Shown piece after piece: positions 45,401-56,104 of a stretch of DNA of 64,000 nt. Source of the stretch: Pieris napi (lineage: Eukaryota; Arthropoda; Insecta; Lepidoptera; Pieridae); NCBI RefSeq assembly GCF_905475465.1, contig NC_062259.1, forward strand, positions 878,501 to 942,500. The letters are read 5' to 3'. The translations under genes and the position numbers were made by a program. The notes under the pieces were generated by a model. It had not been told where the DNA came from, did no database searches, and worked only from the letters and a program-made list of their open reading frames with translations. The stretch's first letter is position 1, and every line of letters begins with the position of its first letter.

Positions 45401-48400
45401 TGGTATTTTGGATGCTGAATTGGTATTCAATTAATTTCAATGGGGAAAATTTAAATTAAATGAAATTCCACTTCGTATATTGTCTAAATATTTTCCACCT
45501 GCTTATATGAATCAGAAACCTATTTCATTACATGTGTCCCAGTGCCTACTACTGCTAGTATTTTTAGCAATGAATGAATGAATTATAATAATTAACTTAC
45601 TTTACAGAAATGCACGTGGCCACACCAATCTGATTGTGGTAATACTGGAGAGAACGATGAAGGTGATATAGATGGCGAAGACAAAGGTACTGGAGACAGA
45701 GGTGGAAACGGAGGAAATGGTGGAAATGGTGGAAACGGAGGTAATGGTGGAAGCGGAGGTAATGGAGGCGGTGGTGGCAACGGTGGTAATGGAGGCGGTG
45801 GCGGCAATGGAGGAAACGGAGGCAATGGTGGAAACGGTGGTAATGGAGGCGGTGGTGGAAACGGAGGTAATGGTGGAAGCGGAGGCAATGGAGGCGGTGG
45901 CGGCAATGGGGGAAACGGAGGCAATGGTGGAAACGGTGGTAATGGAGGCGGTGGTGGTAGCGGAGGTAATGGAGGCGGTGGAGGCAACGGTGGTAATGGA
46001 GGCGGTGGCGGCAATGGGGGAAACGGAGGCAATGGTGGAAACGGTGGTAATGGAGGCGGTGGTGGAAGCGGAGGTAATGGAGGCGGTGGTGGAAGCGGAG
46101 GTAATGGAGGCGGTGGAGGCAATGGTGGAAACGGTGATAATGAAGACGGTGGAGGCAATGGTGGAAATGGAGGAAATGGTGGAAATGGAGGTGATGGAGG
46201 CGATGTTGGAGATGGTGGAAACGGAGGTGACGGAGGCAATGGTGGAGATGGAGGCAATGGTGGAGATGGAGGCAATGGTGGAGATGGTGGAAATGGAGGT
46301 GACGGAGGCAATGGTGGCGATGGTGGAAACGGAGGTGACGGCGGTAACGGTGGAGACGAAGGCAATGGTGGCGACGGCGGAAACGGAGGCGACGGCGGTA
46401 ACGGTGGAGATGGAGGCGACGGCGGTAACGGGGGTGATGGAGGCAATGGTGGAGATGGAGGCAATGGTGGAGATGGTGGAAATGGAGGTGACGGAGGCAA
46501 TGGCGGCGATGGTGGAAACGGGGGTGACGGTGGTAACGGTGGAGATGGAGGTGACGGCGGTAACGGAGGTGATGGAGGCAATGGTGGAGATGGAGGCGAC
46601 GGCGGAAATGGTGGAGATGGAGGCGACGGCGGAAATGGTGGAGATGGAGGCGACGGCGGAAATGGCGATGGTGGAAACGGAGGTGACGGCGGTAACGGTG
46701 GTGATGGAGGCAATGGTGGAGATGGAGGCGACAGCGGTAACGGAGGTGATGGAGGCAATGGTGGAGATGGTGGAAACGGAGGTGACGGTGGTAACGGTGG
46801 AGATGGAGGTGACGGCGGTAACGGAGGTGATGGAGGCGACGGCGGTAACGGAGGAGACGGAGGCAATGGTGGCGACGGCGGAAATGGTGGCGATGGTGGA
46901 AACGGAGGTGACGGCGGTAATGGTGGTGATGGAGGCAATGGTGGAGATGGAGGCGACAGCGGTAACGGAGGTGATGGAGGCAATGGTGGAGATGGAGGCG
47001 ACAGCGGTAACGGAGGTGATGGAGGCAATGGTGGAGATGGAGGCGACGGCGGAAATGGAGGCGATGGTGGAGATGGAGGTGACGGCGGTAACGGAGGTGA
47101 TGGAGGCGACGGCGGTAACGGAGGAGACGGAGGCAATGGTGGCGACGGCGGAAATGGTGGCGATGGTGGAAACGGAGGTGACGGCGGTAATGGTGGTGAT
47201 GGAGGCAATGGTGGAGATGGAGGCGACAGCGGTAACGGAGGTGATGGAGGCAATGGTGGAGATGGAGGCGACAGCGGTAACGGAGGTGATGGAGGCAATG
47301 GTGGAGATGGAGGCGACGGCGGAAATGGAGGCGATGGTGGAAACGGAGGCGACGGCGGAAATGGTGGAGATGGAGGCGACGGCGGAAATGGTGGAGATGG
47401 AGGTGACGGAGGCAATGGTGGAGATGGAGGCGACGGCGGAAATGGAGGTGATGGAGGCAATGGTGGAGATGGTGGAAACGGAGGTGACGGTGGTAACGGT
47501 GGAGATGGAGGCGACGGCGGTAACGGGGGTGATGGAGGCAATGGTGGAGATGGAGGCGACGGCGGAAATGGTGGAGATGGAGGCGACGGCGGAAATGGTG
47601 GAAACGGAGGTGACGGTGGTAACGGTGGAGATGGAGGCGACGGCGGTAACGGGGGTGATGGAGGCAATGGTGGAGATGGAGGCGACGGCGGAAATGGTGG
47701 AAACGGAGGTGACGGTGGTAACGGTGGAGATGGAGGCGACGGCGGTAACGGAGGTGATGGAGGCAATGGTGGAGATGGAGGCGACGGCGGAAATGGTGGA
47801 GATGGAGGCGACGGCGGAAATGGTGGAGATGGAGGCGACGGCGGAAATGGTGGAGATGGAGGCGACGGCGGTAACGGAGGTGATGGAGGCAATGGTGGAG
47901 ATGGAGGTGATGGAGGCAATGGTGGAGATGGAGGCGACGGCGGAAATGGTGGAGATGGAGGTGACGGAGGCAATGGTGGAGATGGAGGCGACGGCGGAAA
48001 TGGTGGAGATGGAGGCAATGGTGGAGATGGAGGCGACGGCGGAAATGGTGGAGATGGAGGTGACGGCGGTGACGGCGGTAACGGAGGGGATGGAGGCAAT
48101 GGTGGAGATGGTGGTGGCGGCAGTGAAGCTAACAGATGCAAAGAGAACTGCTATGTACCGTTCTGGAAACACGAAACTGACTGTGACAAATTCTGGCGAT
48201 GCGTCAATAATGAAGTTGTTCTTGGAGTTTGTTCTGAAGGCCTTAGGTTTAATGAGGAAAAGCAGACCTGTGACTTCGCATGCAACGTTGATTGCCAAAG
48301 GTCTGAAATTCAATCCACTGCTGGCATTGATGGCTTAAAGGTTTTCCTTCCATGGAACAAAGTTGACTCTCTTCTAGAAATCGCTAGAAATACTAAGAAA

Positions 48401-48424
48401 ACCGACGACCATTATGAATATTAA
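42419..48424 (+). CDS. Gene D: four-domain CBM14 protein with a giant Gly-Asn/Asp tract
   Basis: Exons are 42419-42606, 42887-43084, 43542-43796 and 45608-48424, giving 1151 residues plus a missing start exon. The first is phase 1 and encodes a signal peptide (KLLILGLVGLAYARPQ) and CBM14 cysteines (LDCPSDGRQYLL, ESDC, YYVC, QCP). The second holds ICDQPSRVSC and a second domain (HESDCSMYYKC). The third holds RCTLPELAGC, an Asn/Asp/Gln-rich spacer and a third domain (FPNGCPRDFRNEK, MFYQCVHG). The last exon closes it with KCTWPHQSDC, then about 810 residues of GGN/GGD, then the terminal CBM14 domain (CYVPFWKHETDCDKFWRC) and a tail almost identical to that of gene C. Internal introns are phase 0. 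The third exon interrupts its domain row with KNEAEVSDQNDQNPNQDQTDD instead of a glycine stretch. Probably a secreted chitin-binding matrix protein. An ATTAAA at 48476-48481 could end the transcript. Confidence 0.89.
42615..42870 (+). mobile_element. LINE-derived terminal fragments in gene D intron
   Basis: aagaaaagatcgtaccaatt, aggtgagcctcttgaccgtt and two further ggccg.caacgcactt units fill the 280-bp intron. Confidence 0.6.
43400..43520 (-). mobile_element. tRNA-derived SINE fragment in gene D intron
   Basis: Minus-strand copy with gtgcacagccggagatcgaa and atgtttaatgcgcacatag, just before exon 43542-43796. Confidence 0.65.
44010..44165 (-). mobile_element. LINE 3' tail fragment in gene D intron
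   Basis: Minus-strand copy with taacacaatgtacacttatg, aagaactggcaataaactct and caatcgccaagtatg. Confidence 0.62.
44330..44600 (+). repeat. Dispersed repeat family in gene D intron
   Basis: Copy of the 17400-17700 family: gaataggtgtaagcagtatt, gtctgttaccataggtctct and ctcaccctctcatatattta. Confidence 0.55.
44819..45374. mobile_element. Tc1/mariner-type MITE with about 130-bp TIRs
   Basis: The left end AGATCCCGCTATACAACGAC and its inverted copy at the right end match over roughly 130 bp with only one or two differences. Both ends are flanked by TA, the Tc1/mariner target. The interior is AT-rich with no coding capacity. It lies in the intron before the last exon of gene D. The near-identity of the arms suggests a recent insertion. 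Confidence 0.88.
45700..48120 (+). repeat. Gly-Asn/Asp coding minisatellite of gene D last exon
   Basis: About 2.4 kb of GGN/GGD/GGS triplets. The first 450 bp are GGN/GGG-rich, the rest alternates GGD and GGN. A block of about 270 bp (90 residues) around 46820-47090 is repeated with near identity at about 47090-47360, and a 45-bp unit containing gacagcggtaac recurs inside it. Confidence 0.93.
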
Positions 48425-48475
48425 AGATATATTTAACCATTATGAATATAAAACATTTAAATTGTTGTATTTCGT

Positions 48476-48481
48476 ATTAAA
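48476..48481 (+). promoter_or_regulatory. Candidate poly(A) signal of gene D
   Basis: ATTAAA lies 52 bases after the stop codon of gene D. Confidence 0.35.
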
Positions 48482-48639
48482 TCTTGTATTGAGCTATTAT
48501 TTTGTTTTATTAATTTCAAAATACCTCAAGAAAAACTGATGAAAAACCTTTTATATCTGGGCCCAGGTTATCTGTTCTCTCTTTCGTGATTCTTAAGTAG
48601 TATTTATCTTCTGTGCCTGTGCCGGCATTTCGAGCCCAA

Positions 48640-49050
48640 GGGTCTGATAGTACTCTCTTATTAGTCGCAAATTTATCGCAATTATCTCTTCGGCATCTTC
48701 TACCACATTTACCATGGATAGCGTTCAAAGGAGTTGTTCGAATTAATTAATCAGGTATTAATTATTAGCTGAGTTACATCACGGACGTCGAGGCAGAATA
48801 CAAAATTCCACCCGTATCACCTCGACGTCCCTTCCACAACTAAACGCTTTTATGGCAGTTTTTGCCACGCACCACCACTATGTGGAACCAGTTCCCACTG
48901 AAGTATTTCCGAACCATATCGACATAGGGTCCTTCAAGAAAAGGCCGTACTTAAAAGGCCGGCACTCGCGAGCCCTCTGGTATTGAGATACATCATCATC
49001 ACTTAACATCTGGTGAGCCTCCTGCCCGTTTGCCCCCTGTTCTATAAAAA
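48640..49050 (+). mobile_element. LINE ORF2 C-terminal fragment downstream of gene D
   Basis: Contains atttaccatggatagcgttc, ttccacccgtatcacctcga, tatgtggaaccagttcccac and aagaaaaggccgtacttaaa of the main family. Confidence 0.68.
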
Positions 49051-49394
49051 ACTAACATTTAATTATTTAGCATATTTTATTTTATTTTATTAATAAATAT
49101 TAAGCATTTAATTATATACTATCTGTATTCGCGACTAAATAAATGTTATATAAAAAATCCCGAAAATGAAAATCCTTTAAAATTGAATGTTTGAAATTAA
49201 TCCAACATCACTAAAATTTTCGTTCTTCAGCTTTGATCAAATTTGGTTTCCGGACAATTATCACCGCTGCCAGAAGCTGACTTATTTCTTGTTTTGTTTG
49301 TTTTAATAACGTTTGTATTATATTAATATTAGGATACTCTAAGAATAAAACATCAAATGTAGCTGAGATAACATAAATATTCTTATTAAAAAAA
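48990..49394. other. Unassigned AT-rich interval
   Basis: After the LINE end (about 49050) nothing is recognised before the SINE. Confidence 0.4.
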
Positions 49395-49685
49395 TAAATC
49401 AGTGGCGCTACAACCTCTGTAGGTCTTGGCCTCAGATTTTTTGAATCTGTTTCATGATCATTTTCAAAACTAATAGGCAAGTAGGTGATCAGCCTCCTGT
49501 GCCTGACACACGCCGTCGACTTTTTGGGTCCAAGACATGTCGGTTTCCTCACGATGTTTTCCTTTCACCGTTCGAGCAAATGTTAAATGCGCACATAGAA
49601 AGTCCATTGGTGCACAGCCGGGGATCGAACCTACGACCTCAGGTATGAGAGTCGCACGCTGAAGCCACTAGGCCAACACTGCTCA
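49395..49685 (-). mobile_element. tRNA-derived SINE, near full length
   Basis: The best-preserved copy. Read on the minus strand it has the head gtgttggcctagtggcttca, B-box ggttcgatccccggctg, body, and gccactgatttattttt tail. Confidence 0.82.
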
Positions 49686-50045
49686 AAAAGATATTCTTAT
49701 TAATCAATCATAATTTAATCCTTAGGCAGCTTTCTCGGGAACCGGAGCGCGCGTGTGTGGAATTGCGCATATTTTGCATCAGGCGTTATTTTATAATTTT
49801 ATTGCATCGCTACCGCTTTCGTGCTTCTGTTGGCAGATGAGATTATAGTTAACACTGTCAATACTGTTAGTTTAAGCACAGTGCGCGACCTGGGTGATTC
49901 GTTTGTCTCTCTCATTTGCGGAGCATATTCGGACCATTACAGATGCGGCGTTTAGGTTAGGTTTAGTTCTGCGGAATTCAGCTGGTCTCTCGAACACTGC
50001 CGCTAGGTTGCTATATACGTCATTAGTAAGATCAATTCTCGAAAT

Positions 50046-50290
50046 TAGTGGCTTCAGCGTGCGACTCTCATACCTGAGGGGAAGAACCACGGCTGTGCAC
50101 CAATGGACTTTCTATTTCTAACATTCGCTCGTACGAAGGAAAACATCGTGATGAATCGTGCTTTAGAAAAACAGGACAGCGTGTGTCAGGCACAACTGAT
50201 TACCTACTTGGCTATAAAATGATTATGAAACAGATACCCATCTGAGGCTCAGATCTAAAACGGTTGTAGCGGCACTGATTTATTTTTACC
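50046..50290 (+). mobile_element. tRNA-derived SINE
   Basis: From agtggcttcagcgtgcgact to ggcactgatttatttttacc. The B-box is damaged (gggaagaaccacggctg). Confidence 0.75.
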
Positions 50291-50479
50291 CTTAAAAACA
50301 CTTTTTCAGTCAAATTCTTAAGTTATTTATATACCGAACAACCTTCAAAAGAGCGTAACTTAAAGGCTGTCAACGCACTTGTAATACTGTACCTTTTAGT
50401 CATGAATTATCTAATTCAATTGTTTAATAATTAGCAACAGATGGCGCTGCTTCAAGTTACTGTTTAATATAGATGGCGC

Positions 50480-50880
50480 TATATCATGCATGAGGCATGG
50501 AGAGTCCAAAAAACACCGAAATAGAACAGTTGGTAGCCCAGTGAAGGAGGAGTTGAGGACTTCCAGCAGCTGAAAGCCAGCAATTGGCGGGAGGACAGGA
50601 CAGGAAGTGCTGGAAAAGATGCTGATTTCGGAGGCCAGGACACTTTTTGGTAGTAGAGCCAGCGGAGAAAGTAAAAACTTTTATAGAATACAGCAAACGA
50701 GCCTACGAGACGCCCATTTTTGTGGATGCGATGACGGCCTTTGAGGGAGTACACTCTTATTTTGAACAGTTGGAGGTCGTATATATAGGAAAGATCACCA
50801 GGAGTCGATTCCACAGTACGCTAGTTGAAGAGAAAATGTATTGTGAAGGAGACACTTCCAGCCATCAAGATGATGAATAA
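50480..50880 (+). repeat. Dispersed repeat, copy 2, next to the RNF113 3' end
   Basis: The right half (50725-50880) matches 21110-21300; the left half is GC-richer with purine runs. It ends about 48 bases from the RNF113 stop codon, so the 3' UTR probably runs into it. Confidence 0.5.
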
Positions 50881-50927
50881 AATGACAATTTTCGTGTGAA
50901 CAGGTAAAAAATATATTTAAAGTATAA

Positions 50928-53900
50928 TCAATCATCATCTTCATCTTCATCATCATCAATATTCTTCATCTTCTCTTCTATTTCCTTCGCTGGATTAAAA
51001 ACTCCCCCAGTTTGGGCGTTACATATAAAACACCTTTGGGACTTCTTGTATTGTTGCAACGCGCACTTTTCGCAAAAATAATGTTTACACCTGGAAAAAA
51101 AGTGCGTTTAGAATATATCGTCGCCCATGGGCAGTTATGGCTTACTATATAATAAATTTTTAACCAGCTACTTGGTATTGCCAGGAGAGACCCGAACAGA
51201 AAGAACCGAGGAAGGTATAAGCGAACAAGTCTGCAGGGGAAGTATGAGAATGTTCCTCCTGCATTTGAGTATGGTCGAGAGATGATGATCAGGAAATGGA
51301 TGCGAATAGGTGAGAATATATGGAGGAAGGAAGGTATACTGATCCTCCAACCAGAGGAGAGGATCCTCGGCCAGTCTATCCACTGACTGTGCTGCAATGT
51401 CTAGAAGTATATATGCTCTGCTGGAAATGTTTCGATAGCGCGTTTTAAGGTGTGACGTCATCGTACCGACACATGAAGGAAGGTTTCCTGATCCTCCAAC
51501 CTAAGGAGAGGATCCTCGACCAGACTCACTACAGACTGTCCCGTTATGTCTAGAAATGAAGGTGTGACGTCATCATACCGACAAAGAGGAAGGAGGGTTT
51601 CCTGATCCTCCACCCTGAGGAGATGATCCTCGACCAGTCTCACTACAGAATGTCCCGTTATGTCTAGAAGTGAAGGTGTGACGTCATCATACCGACAAAG
51701 AGGAAGGAGGGTTTCCTGATCCTCCACCCTGAGGAGAGGATCCTCGACCAGTCTCACTACAGAATGTCCCGTTATGTCTAGAAGTGAAGGTGTGACGTCA
51801 TCATACCGACAAAGAGGAAGGAGGGTTTCCTGATCCTCCACCCTGAGGAGAGGATCCTCGACCAGTCTCACTACAGAATGTCCCGTTATGTCTAGAAGTG
51901 AAGGTGTGACGTCATCATACCGACAAAGAGGAAGGAGGGTTTCCTGATCCTCCACCCTGAGGAGAGGATCCTCGACCAGTCTCACTACTGACTGTGCTGC
52001 AATGTCTAGAAGTGAAGGTGTGACGTCATCATACCGACAAAGAGGAAGGAGGGTTTCCTGATCCTCCACCCTGAGGAGAGGATCCTCGACCAGTCTCACT
52101 ACTGACTGTGCTGCAATGTCTAGAAGTGAAGGTGTGACGTCATCATACCGACAAAGAGGAAGGAGGGTTTCCTGATCCTCCACCCTGAGGAGAGGATCCT
52201 CGACCAGTCTCACTACTGACTGTGCTGCAATGTCTAGAAGTGAAGGTGTGACGTCATCATACCGACAAAGAGGAAGGAGGGTTTCCTGATCCTCCACCCT
52301 GAGGAGAGGATCCTCGACCAGTCTCACTACTGACTGTGCTGCAATGTCTAGAAGTGAAGGTGTGACGTCATCATACCGACAAAGAGGAAGGAGGGTATAC
52401 CGATTCTCCACCCTGAGGAGAGGATCCACGACCAGTCTCACTACTGACTGCTGAAATTTCTAGAAGTGAAGGTGTGACGTCATCGCTAAAAGGGAGTTTA
52501 AACTCACCTAGTAACGACTGGGTCCTTAAAGCTCTCCCTACATATGAAACACTTAAACGGCAGCTCCTCATCACTGTGTATCTCATAGTCCGAATCTTCT
52601 TTCGTCTGCAGATCCTCTCTCTCCAGTTGCCAACCGTGTTTATAATCAGATCTGTCGTGGAGGAATTTACAGGAATCTGTAATGACAAAAAATTAAAAAA
52701 AAAACCCGTCCCGTTTGTTATAGAACCCATGGACACTGAATTACAAAGGGCTCGCGGGTGCGTAGCCGGCCTTTTTTATATAACGGGGCAAACGGTCACA
52801 AGGCTCACCTGATATTAAGTGATACCGCCGCCCATGAACACTCCATACCTGAGGGCTCGCAAGTGCATTACCGGCCTTTAAGTTACGTTCATTTCAAGGT
52901 ATATAAATAACTTATACACAGTTGTAATAAATATTTACAATTTGACTGAAAAATAAGGTGCTTTTGTATTTACCTCCAAAACCACAAAATCCCGTCTCCT
53001 TATAATCTTTACATATATCAGGTTGATAGTCCCACCTGAAAAAAATATGAAAAATCTTGTTATTATCAAATAAAAATGATAAATTTAGTTAATTATCAAA
53101 AACAATTTGAAAATGTTGTTAATATTTAAAGAAATGTATGTAATTCACAAAAACACAATGAATTAACAAAACTCTATATTGGGCGATAATTTAATAAATC
53201 CAAATTATAAATCCCATAATTAAAAAATTTTATATCAAAAATAACAGCTCTAAGACAATTGTACCTCAGTCTCTTTATTGAAAATCAGAAGTCATACTAA
53301 GCAAAGTCTCAACTCTGAGTCTTACCTAACTGTAGCTCTTAAGTTAGCGGGTGCTCGTATTGGACCTTTCCTCACAAAACCCGAACTAGCGTTCCCCGCT
53401 GCTGTATCTCGCTTTTTGTAGTATTGGGCATAATTATTTATACCACGGTAAAGCTGGAATATTTAATATTGACATTAATATACCACGGTATATCTAGAAT
53501 GTTTAATATTATCATTAATAGTTGTTTGGATTTAATTTGACCGTTGACCAACTGCTGACACAGCTCACCTGGCTTTTCCATACCTTAATAGAAGATACAC
53601 TGACAGCTCATAAGAATATATGTGAATAGGTGTAAGCAGTATTTAAGATGTCTTATAACTCTTATCTTATAAATCAGATTTGAATTTTGCTCATATGCAA
53701 TTCCTTCAAGCGCCTATGGTGACGCCTGATAGCTTTGAGAAAATCCCACCGCCCTTAACCTCTGATCCTACCAGGACTCTGTCTGTTACCTTAGGTCTCT
53801 TGGTGCTATCTACTATTGTGTTAAGGTACATCTGTAGGGCTTTAGGATCTGTAGGGTTGTTAGGTTCATAGATCTCACCCTCTCATATATTTAGTTATCT

Positions 53901-55757
53901 AGTGCGGCTAATACATACACTACATATATACAGATACTCCAAACATATATAACATATAAATTTAAACACACATTTCTCAATTTTAGTTCCTAATTATACT
54001 AACATAAGTGGTCTTTTACTTTTTTTTTTGGTTTAGAAATGGTTGTACGGAAAACATTATGAGGGAATCAACATGGTTTAGATTAAAATCAGGCACAGAA
54101 TACTGGTCTCCTTCATTTACAATAAAATAAAATCAAAGAAACAGACTGGAGCATTATAATTTATAGCTAATATATTAAATATTATGTTTAATATACCTAG
54201 TATAAAATATATATATAACTACCTTGTCATCGGCCTGTCCTTCCAACTCCTCATTTATCTTTTGTGCCTTTTCAAATATTGCTTGAGCATCTTTATCTCT
54301 CTCTGTATCAAGTTCATATGTTGCTGTGGCATTTTCTCTTTGTTGTACTACTGACAATGTTGTTGTTTTTGGCTGAAACATATATTATATATAGTAGAGA
54401 GAAATAAGAAAATGGACTGGACCTAGTGAAAAGATGTTTTACAAGAAATTCAAGAGAATATTGCTTCTTTGAGAACTGGCAGTTTACTGACATTCACAAG
54501 TGTACATTGTTACACTATTTTATTATAATATTTATTTCTTTGTCATGATAAGCACATTGGTTTGAATAGGATAGTTATAGTGAAATTAGCAAGACATTTT
54601 TGCTTGAATTGTAAAAATGTCATAACAGATATAAACGTAAATAGAAAATTTTAATGTGTAGAAATCCTAAAACAATATACCTTATCGTCCTCGCTACTAT
54701 CACTTTTTTCAATAACAACTTTCTGTTTTTTCTCACCAGTTTTTTGAATATTTGGGTTTATTTTCTGGGGTCTTTTCAAAGGCAACACTACAGTGTGTTC
54801 GTCTGAATCCGAGCCATTTATCTCTGAAATAAATGTTAATGATGCAATAAAATTTATTTAAAAAAACCTGTTTTAGTTGACAAAAAGAATTACACTATTA
54901 ACAAAACTGTATACATAAGTATGTGTGTGCAGACGTTTTATTAAAAAATGAGACAAGAACTTGTTTAAAAGTCAATGACACAGGTTAGATTTATTGAATA
55001 AAAATCCGGTTCACAATAGTGATGCCAACTGATGGGGGTTATGCCCCCAAATTCAGGGGGAATATAGATGTCCAAAATTCAAGCATGGCTATAACTGGAA
55101 TATCAAAAAGCTATAATCGAAATAATCTATATAATCTAATATAATTCATGGAAATAACAGCGATTTTATACTTATTGAATATATTTTTAATGCATATTTG
55201 AATTTACCTCTCAAAACGGTAGGGTTTTCAAATCCATATTTAGAGGTGTTTGAAGTTAGTCCTAAGGGGAACATTCTGTAGGAGTTGGCATTACTCAAAG
55301 TATAGTACATTGAAAGCAATGTTCGTTTCTATATGTATAGCGCGTAATGAATACTTGTATTATCGCACTTACAATATTTTGACATTGTTTTTTGAGAAAC
55401 ATAACCTCGTTAACTAAAACCAATTACAAAGTATACATCATTTAAACAAATACTCGTTGAAGTTAATCCATAACAAAATTTATATCACTTTAAACGGTTT
55501 TTTTTAATGTCTAGTAAAAATCGATTTTTTTTGCTAAAAACTTTAGTACCTAACCGAGGTAGGAGAAACGCCTGGCAGCATAAGTGTTTAGTGGTTTAAA
55601 TTAACAAGTACAGATATAAGTAGGTGAAAGTGGCGAAAATTACTTTAGAACAGTTAACGGTACCTTCTGAGCTTGAAGTTTTTCGTTTTCGCCCGCCTCG
55701 GTTTTTCAATTTACGTTTTTTGAAAGTCGTCGGGATTTCTACTTCGGCATCCGACAT
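50928..55757 (-). CDS. RNF113: RNF113/Cwc24-type RING and CCCH zinc-finger protein (spliceosome-associated E3 ligase)
   Basis: Exons on the minus strand are 55757-55664, 54823-54681, 54372-54223, 53453-53326, 53035-52974, 52676-52508 and 51090-50928. They sum to 909 bases and 302 residues, from ATG (MSDAEVEIPTTFKKRKLK) to TGA. All introns are GT-AG and phases join without error. Residues 1-110 are basic/acidic and disordered. A conserved segment ATYELDTERDKDAQAIFEKA precedes YRGINNYAQYY and GNASSGFVRKGPIRAP. A CCCH finger has C180, C189, C195, H199. A C3HC4 RING has C235, C238, C250, H252, C255, C258, C269, C272, followed by TGGVFNPAKEI and an acidic tail. This is the full domain order of human RNF113A, yeast Cwc24 and fly midlife crisis, which act in the activated spliceosome and as a ubiquitin ligase. 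The protein should be nuclear. It is slightly shorter than the human protein (343). Intron 6 carries a 114-bp minisatellite, and introns 2, 3 and 5 contain transposon fragments. Confidence 0.96.
51320..52500. repeat. 114-bp minisatellite in RNF113 intron 6, each unit with a TGACGTCA palindrome
   Basis: About nine complete units plus partial ones. TGACGTCA occurs at 51453, 51565, 51679, 51793, 51907, 52021, 52135, 52249, 52363 and 52475, so the spacing is 114 bp except for the first and last intervals of 112. Units also share GGATCC and TCTAGA. They fall in two subtypes, with either cagaatgtcccgttatg or ctgactgtgctgcaatg, in separate blocks. Because 114 is a multiple of 3 the minus strand stays open for about 330 codons, but this lies inside an intron and is not a gene. 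Confidence 0.92.
52722..52890 (-). mobile_element. LINE 3'-derived fragment in RNF113 intron 5
   Basis: Two units with cgggtgcgtagccggccttt and aagtgcattaccggccttta; it makes up much of the 297-bp intron. Confidence 0.6.
53590..53905 (+). repeat. Dispersed repeat family in RNF113 intron 3
   Basis: Same family; contains gtgaataggtgtaagcagta, gataggtct-like and gtgctatctactattgtgtt, ending ctcaccctctcatatattta. Confidence 0.58.
54465..54545 (+). mobile_element. LINE 3' tail fragment in RNF113 intron 2
   Basis: Contains gagaactggcagtttactga and cacaagtgtacattgttaca. Confidence 0.5.
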
Positions 55758-56104
55758 GACGAATAAGCTGGGTGAGTCTATATTTATTTTAAATAATTAT
55801 ACCTAATTTTATGTTTTGTTAATATACTTGAAAGCAACAATTAATTATTGTTGAATAAGAAAAAAAAATGTTGTTCTGAATTGTTTTGATTTTTTTACAA
55901 ATTTATGATAGTAACAATTGACATAAGTTATGACGTGAAAAATGACTATCAGCTCAATATTTGACAACAACTAACACCACACAGACTATTAAACCATAAC
56001 ATAATAATTATTATTTTAACTATAAATTCCAAAATTAGGAAACTCTAATAAAGACAAGTATATTTTATATACTTTGCATATAAATCAGACAGCCTGGTCT
56101 ATGT
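55758..56104. other. Upstream flank of RNF113
   Basis: Immediate 5' side of the ATG at 55757-55755. No TATA box is clear, which fits a housekeeping gene. The 5' UTR and any upstream exon cannot be placed. Confidence 0.35.

Noticed and set aside
45592..48338. 850-900-codon frames on both strands over the gene D last exon
   Set aside because: Same cause; no conserved domains and no splice logic.
51458..52441. 327-codon minus frame made of a 38-residue repeat
   Set aside because: The 114-bp unit is a multiple of 3 and lies wholly inside an intron of RNF113; no start context or domain.
55624..55806. Plus-strand frame of 60 codons
   Set aside because: Antisense of the RNF113 first exon, whose own frame matches the family.
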